Below are positions 6,061 to 8,185 of a stretch of 8,185 nucleotides of DNA, in pieces. This DNA is from Bacteroidales bacterium (lineage in GTDB: Bacteria; Bacteroidota; Bacteroidia; Bacteroidales; UBA7960). The notes beneath the pieces were generated by a model. That model had not been told where the DNA came from. It saw only the letters and a program-made list of their open reading frames with translations, and did not search any database. The stretch covers positions 1 through 8,185 of the forward strand of contig PWGY01000194.1 in assembly GCA_003554665.1 (NCBI GenBank), written 5' to 3'. Position 1 is the first letter of the stretch. Every line of letters starts with the position of its first letter. Position numbers and translations under genes: made by a program.

Positions 6061-6324
6061 ATGCTGAGAATCATTGCCACATTTGTTATTATATATTTAA
6101 TATTCAGGGTTTTAACCACTGTGGTTTTTCCCTGGATTGCCAAATGGTACATCAGAAGGTATCAGAAACGTTTTTATCGCAACAACCCACAGGCACGTCA
6201 GGCACGCCAGAAGCGAAATAACGAAGGGGTTCATATTTCCCGCATGAATGACAAAAGAAAACCCGACACAGATCAACTGGGAGAATATGTTGATTATGAA
6301 GAGATCAGCGAAGAGAAAGAATAG
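6061..6324 (+). CDS. Small single-pass membrane protein, DUF4834-like
   Basis: The 87-residue protein starts MLRIIATFVIIYLIFRVLTT, with one membrane segment at about residues 3-25. A basic juxtamembrane stretch follows (KWYIRRYQKRFYRNNPQARQ, about 27-46), and the tail is polar and acidic (GEYVDYEEISEEKE). The positive charges after the segment suggest the C-terminus stays in the cytoplasm. Length, layout and the C-terminal EYVDYEEI motif resemble the Bacteroidota DUF4834 proteins I remember; their function is unknown. The ATG at 6061 is preferred over a TTG at 6034, which lies inside the promoter element. Only 36 bp separate its stop from the following gene, so the two are probably cotranscribed. 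Confidence 0.85.
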   Translation: MLRIIATFVIIYLIFRVLTTVVFPWIAKWYIRRYQKRFYRNNPQARQARQKRNNEGVHISRMNDKRKPDTDQLGEYVDYEEISEEKE

Positions 6325-6360
6325 TTCCGGCTGAAAACCAATCAATTAAACTTTGTATCA

Positions 6361-8185
6361 ATGAAAGACCTGCGCCCGAAACAGCTCATGCCCTACCTGG
6401 GAGCCATCATCATTTTTCTTATTCTCACCATTGCTTATGTAAGCCCTGTGCTTGAAGGCAGGCAACTCAAACAGCCCGACATTGTCAACTGGCAGGGAAT
6501 GGCCAAAGAAATTGCCGACTTTCGCGAAGACACCGGGCAGGAGCCACTCTGGACAAACAGCATGTTCGGCGGCATGCCGGCTTTTCAGATCTCCGTTCAA
6601 TGGGCCAATAATATCGCGGACTTCTTTCATGATGTCATGACCTTATGGCTGCCAAGGCCTGCGGATATGATATTTCTCTATTTTGCAGGTTTCTTCATTT
6701 TTATGCTGCTGCTGAAAGTCAATATCTGGATTGCCCTGGCAGGTTCTGTGGCTTTTGCCTTTTCGTCTTATCATTTTATCATACTTGAAGCAGGACACAA
6801 CTCAAAAGCTGTGGCCATCGGGTATATGGCACCGGTAATGGGCGCCATTATTTACACCTTCAGGGGAAACATTTTGGGCGGCGGGTTGCTTTTCGCCATA
6901 TTCATGGGCCTGCAGCTTTTCGCCAACCATTACCAGATGACCTACTATCTGGGCCTGATTGTGGCCATCTATGGTGCCATTCAGCTGTATGAACACATCA
7001 GGGATAAACATACAACCGCATTCCTTAAAAAATTCGGAATATTGCTTGCCGGGCTGGTGGTTGCTATCGGCATCAACATCGGTAATTTCTGGGGCACCTA
7101 CTCCTATACTTCCGAAACCATGCGCGGAGGCACGGAATTGACCATCAGCGATGCTGAGGAAACGGCCCGGGGCGGGCTGAGCAGGGAGTACATTACAAAC
7201 TGGAGTTATGGAATAGAAGAGACCTTCACCCTCCTCATCCCCAACGCAAAAGGGGGAGCTACCGGACCACTGGGGGATTATGACAGGGCCATGGAGGCCG
7301 TGGATCCTAACTACCAGGGGATTGTAGGCAGCGAAAACAGTTACTGGGGCAACCAGCCCTTCACCTCCGGACCGGTGTACGTCGGAGCCGTGGTCTTGTT
7401 TTTCTTTTTTCTTTCATTGTTCTATGTCAAAGGTTCGCTGAAATGGGGTCTGCTGGGCGCCATCATTCTTTCCGTGATGCTTTCCTGGGGCAAAAATTTC
7501 ATGCCGCTGACAGACTTCTTTATTGATTATGTACCCGGATATGATAAATTCAGGGCCGTATCGATGACGCTGGTCATTGCAGAGTTCTGTATTCCCGCCC
7601 TGGCTTTTCTGGGCTTGTACAAGTTCTGGAAGGACCCCTCCGGGCTAAACATCAAAAGCCAGCCTTTGCTTACTGCACTGGCATTTACATCGGGGATTTC
7701 TCTGATTCTTTATATCGCCCCCCGTGCGTTTTTATCTTTTACCAGCCAGATGGAAGATCAGGGATTTGCTGACCTGATGGCTCAGGAACCGGGCATGTCA
7801 GCACAGGTACAGGAAGTCATCCATGAATTGGAGAAAGCAAGGATCGCTTTATTCAGGGCAGACGCCCTCCGCAGCCTCCTTTTTGCGGCAGGTGCCGGAC
7901 TGATCACCCTGTTGTTTGCCTACAAAAAAATCGGCAAGGGTGTATTTATTGCATTGGTTGTATTATTAGTCACTCTCGACATGTGGCCGGTAAACCGCCG
8001 TTACCTGAATGATGACCACTTTGTTCGCCGCCGGGTGGTAGAGCGCCCCTACCCTTTGCGTACCGCTGATCAGCATATCCTTGAGGACGACGATCAGTTC
8101 CGCGTGCTTGACATCAGCGAGAATACTTTCAACAGTGCCCGAACCGCTTACCATCATCACGCCATTGGCGGTTATCACGGCGCCA
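6361..8185 (+). CDS. YfhO-family polytopic membrane protein, 3' end outside window
   Basis: The frame is open from the ATG at 6361 to the right edge, giving 608 residues; family members in Bacteroidota are, from memory, around 800 or more. About 13 hydrophobic segments are visible, near residues 11-30, 102-119, 123-143, 152-167, 172-187, 193-209, 224-243, 337-355, 362-378, 401-419, 436-455, 504-521 and 525-541. A large non-membrane loop follows the first segment (GQEPLWTNSMFGGMPAFQIS) and another spans 245-335. Recognisable pieces are LEAGHNSKA, FANHYQMTYY, YVPGYDKFRAVSM, LDMWPVNRRYLND and the soluble start RVLDISENTFNSARTAYHHHAIGGYHGA. This matches the YfhO membrane family, thought to have a GT-C-like fold; in Bacillus subtilis YfhO takes part in lipoteichoic-acid glycosylation. 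Gram-negative Bacteroidota lack that polymer, so the substrate here is unknown. It probably forms an operon with the preceding small membrane protein. Confidence 0.9.
   Translation, partial: MKDLRPKQLMPYLGAIIIFLILTIAYVSPVLEGRQLKQPDIVNWQGMAKEIADFREDTGQEPLWTNSMFGGMPAFQISVQWANNIADFFHDVMTLWLPRPADMIFLYFAGFFIFMLLLKVNIWIALAGSVAFAFSSYHFIILEAGHNSKAVAIGYMAPVMGAIIYTFRGNILGGGLLFAIFMGLQLFANHYQMTYYLGLIVAIYGAIQLYEHIRDKHTTAFLKKFGILLAGLVVAIGINIGNFWGTYSYTSETMRGGTELTISDAEETARGGLSREYITNWSYGIEETFTLLIPNAKGGATGPLGDYDRAMEAVDPNYQGIVGSENSYWGNQPFTSGPVYVGAVVLFFFFLSLFYVKGSLKWGLLGAIILSVMLSWGKNFMPLTDFFIDYVPGYDKFRAVSMTLVIAEFCIPALAFLGLYKFWKDPSGLNIKSQPLLTALAFTSGISLILYIAPRAFLSFTSQMEDQGFADLMAQEPGMSAQVQEVIHELEKARIALFRADALRSLLFAAGAGLITLLFAYKKIGKGVFIALVVLLVTLDMWPVNRRYLNDDHFVRRRVVERPYPLRTADQHILEDDDQFRVLDISENTFNSARTAYHHHAIGGYHGA

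Noticed and set aside
6348..6355. AAACTTTG before the YfhO-family start as a promoter
   Set aside because: It misses the first T of TAnnTTTG, has no -33 partner and would start transcription at the ATG itself; cotranscription from the upstream promoter is simpler.

Overview
The window looks like a chromosomal segment of a Bacteroidota species, probably Bacteroidales or Marinilabiliales-like. Four things suggest this. Several upstream regions carry the Bacteroidota -7 promoter element TAnnTTTG. Shine-Dalgarno sequences are essentially absent. There is a small DUF4834-type membrane protein, a family I know from this phylum. The protein sequences of PepD, L34, YgiQ and YfhO also have a Bacteroidota character. 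No phage, plasmid, transposase, CRISPR or tRNA signature was seen, and the base composition looks even by eye.

Left part (1-3859, all on +). The window opens inside pepD, a cytosolic M20-family aminoacyl-histidine dipeptidase. Next come a membrane-anchored coiled-coil protein of unknown function and rpmH (ribosomal protein L34, only 51 codons) with its own good promoter and a strong intrinsic terminator. Last is a predicted lipoprotein with a class-I glutamine-amidotransferase / peptidase C26 fold and an intact Cys-His-Glu triad. The -7 box of the lipoprotein gene abuts the T-tract of the rpmH terminator.

Middle (3860-4170). This is a roughly 300-bp space between two convergent genes. It holds a degenerate tandem array with a period near 88 bp, containing two almost identical 59-bp cores and a third diverged unit. 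The third unit runs into the 3' end of ygiQ and contains its stop codon. This is the most unusual structure in the window.

Right part (4160-8185). ygiQ, a radical-SAM protein of unknown reaction, is on the minus strand. Its promoter overlaps a divergent promoter that drives a short DUF4834-like membrane protein and, 36 bp further on, a large YfhO-family polytopic membrane protein that runs off the right edge.

Overall these are mostly ordinary housekeeping or conserved-hypothetical genes arranged as short independent transcription units. I see no convincing multi-gene novel system. The points worth a second look are the repeat array and its relation to the ygiQ C-terminus, the exported amidotransferase-like lipoprotein, the coiled-coil protein, and the compact promoter/terminator arrangements.
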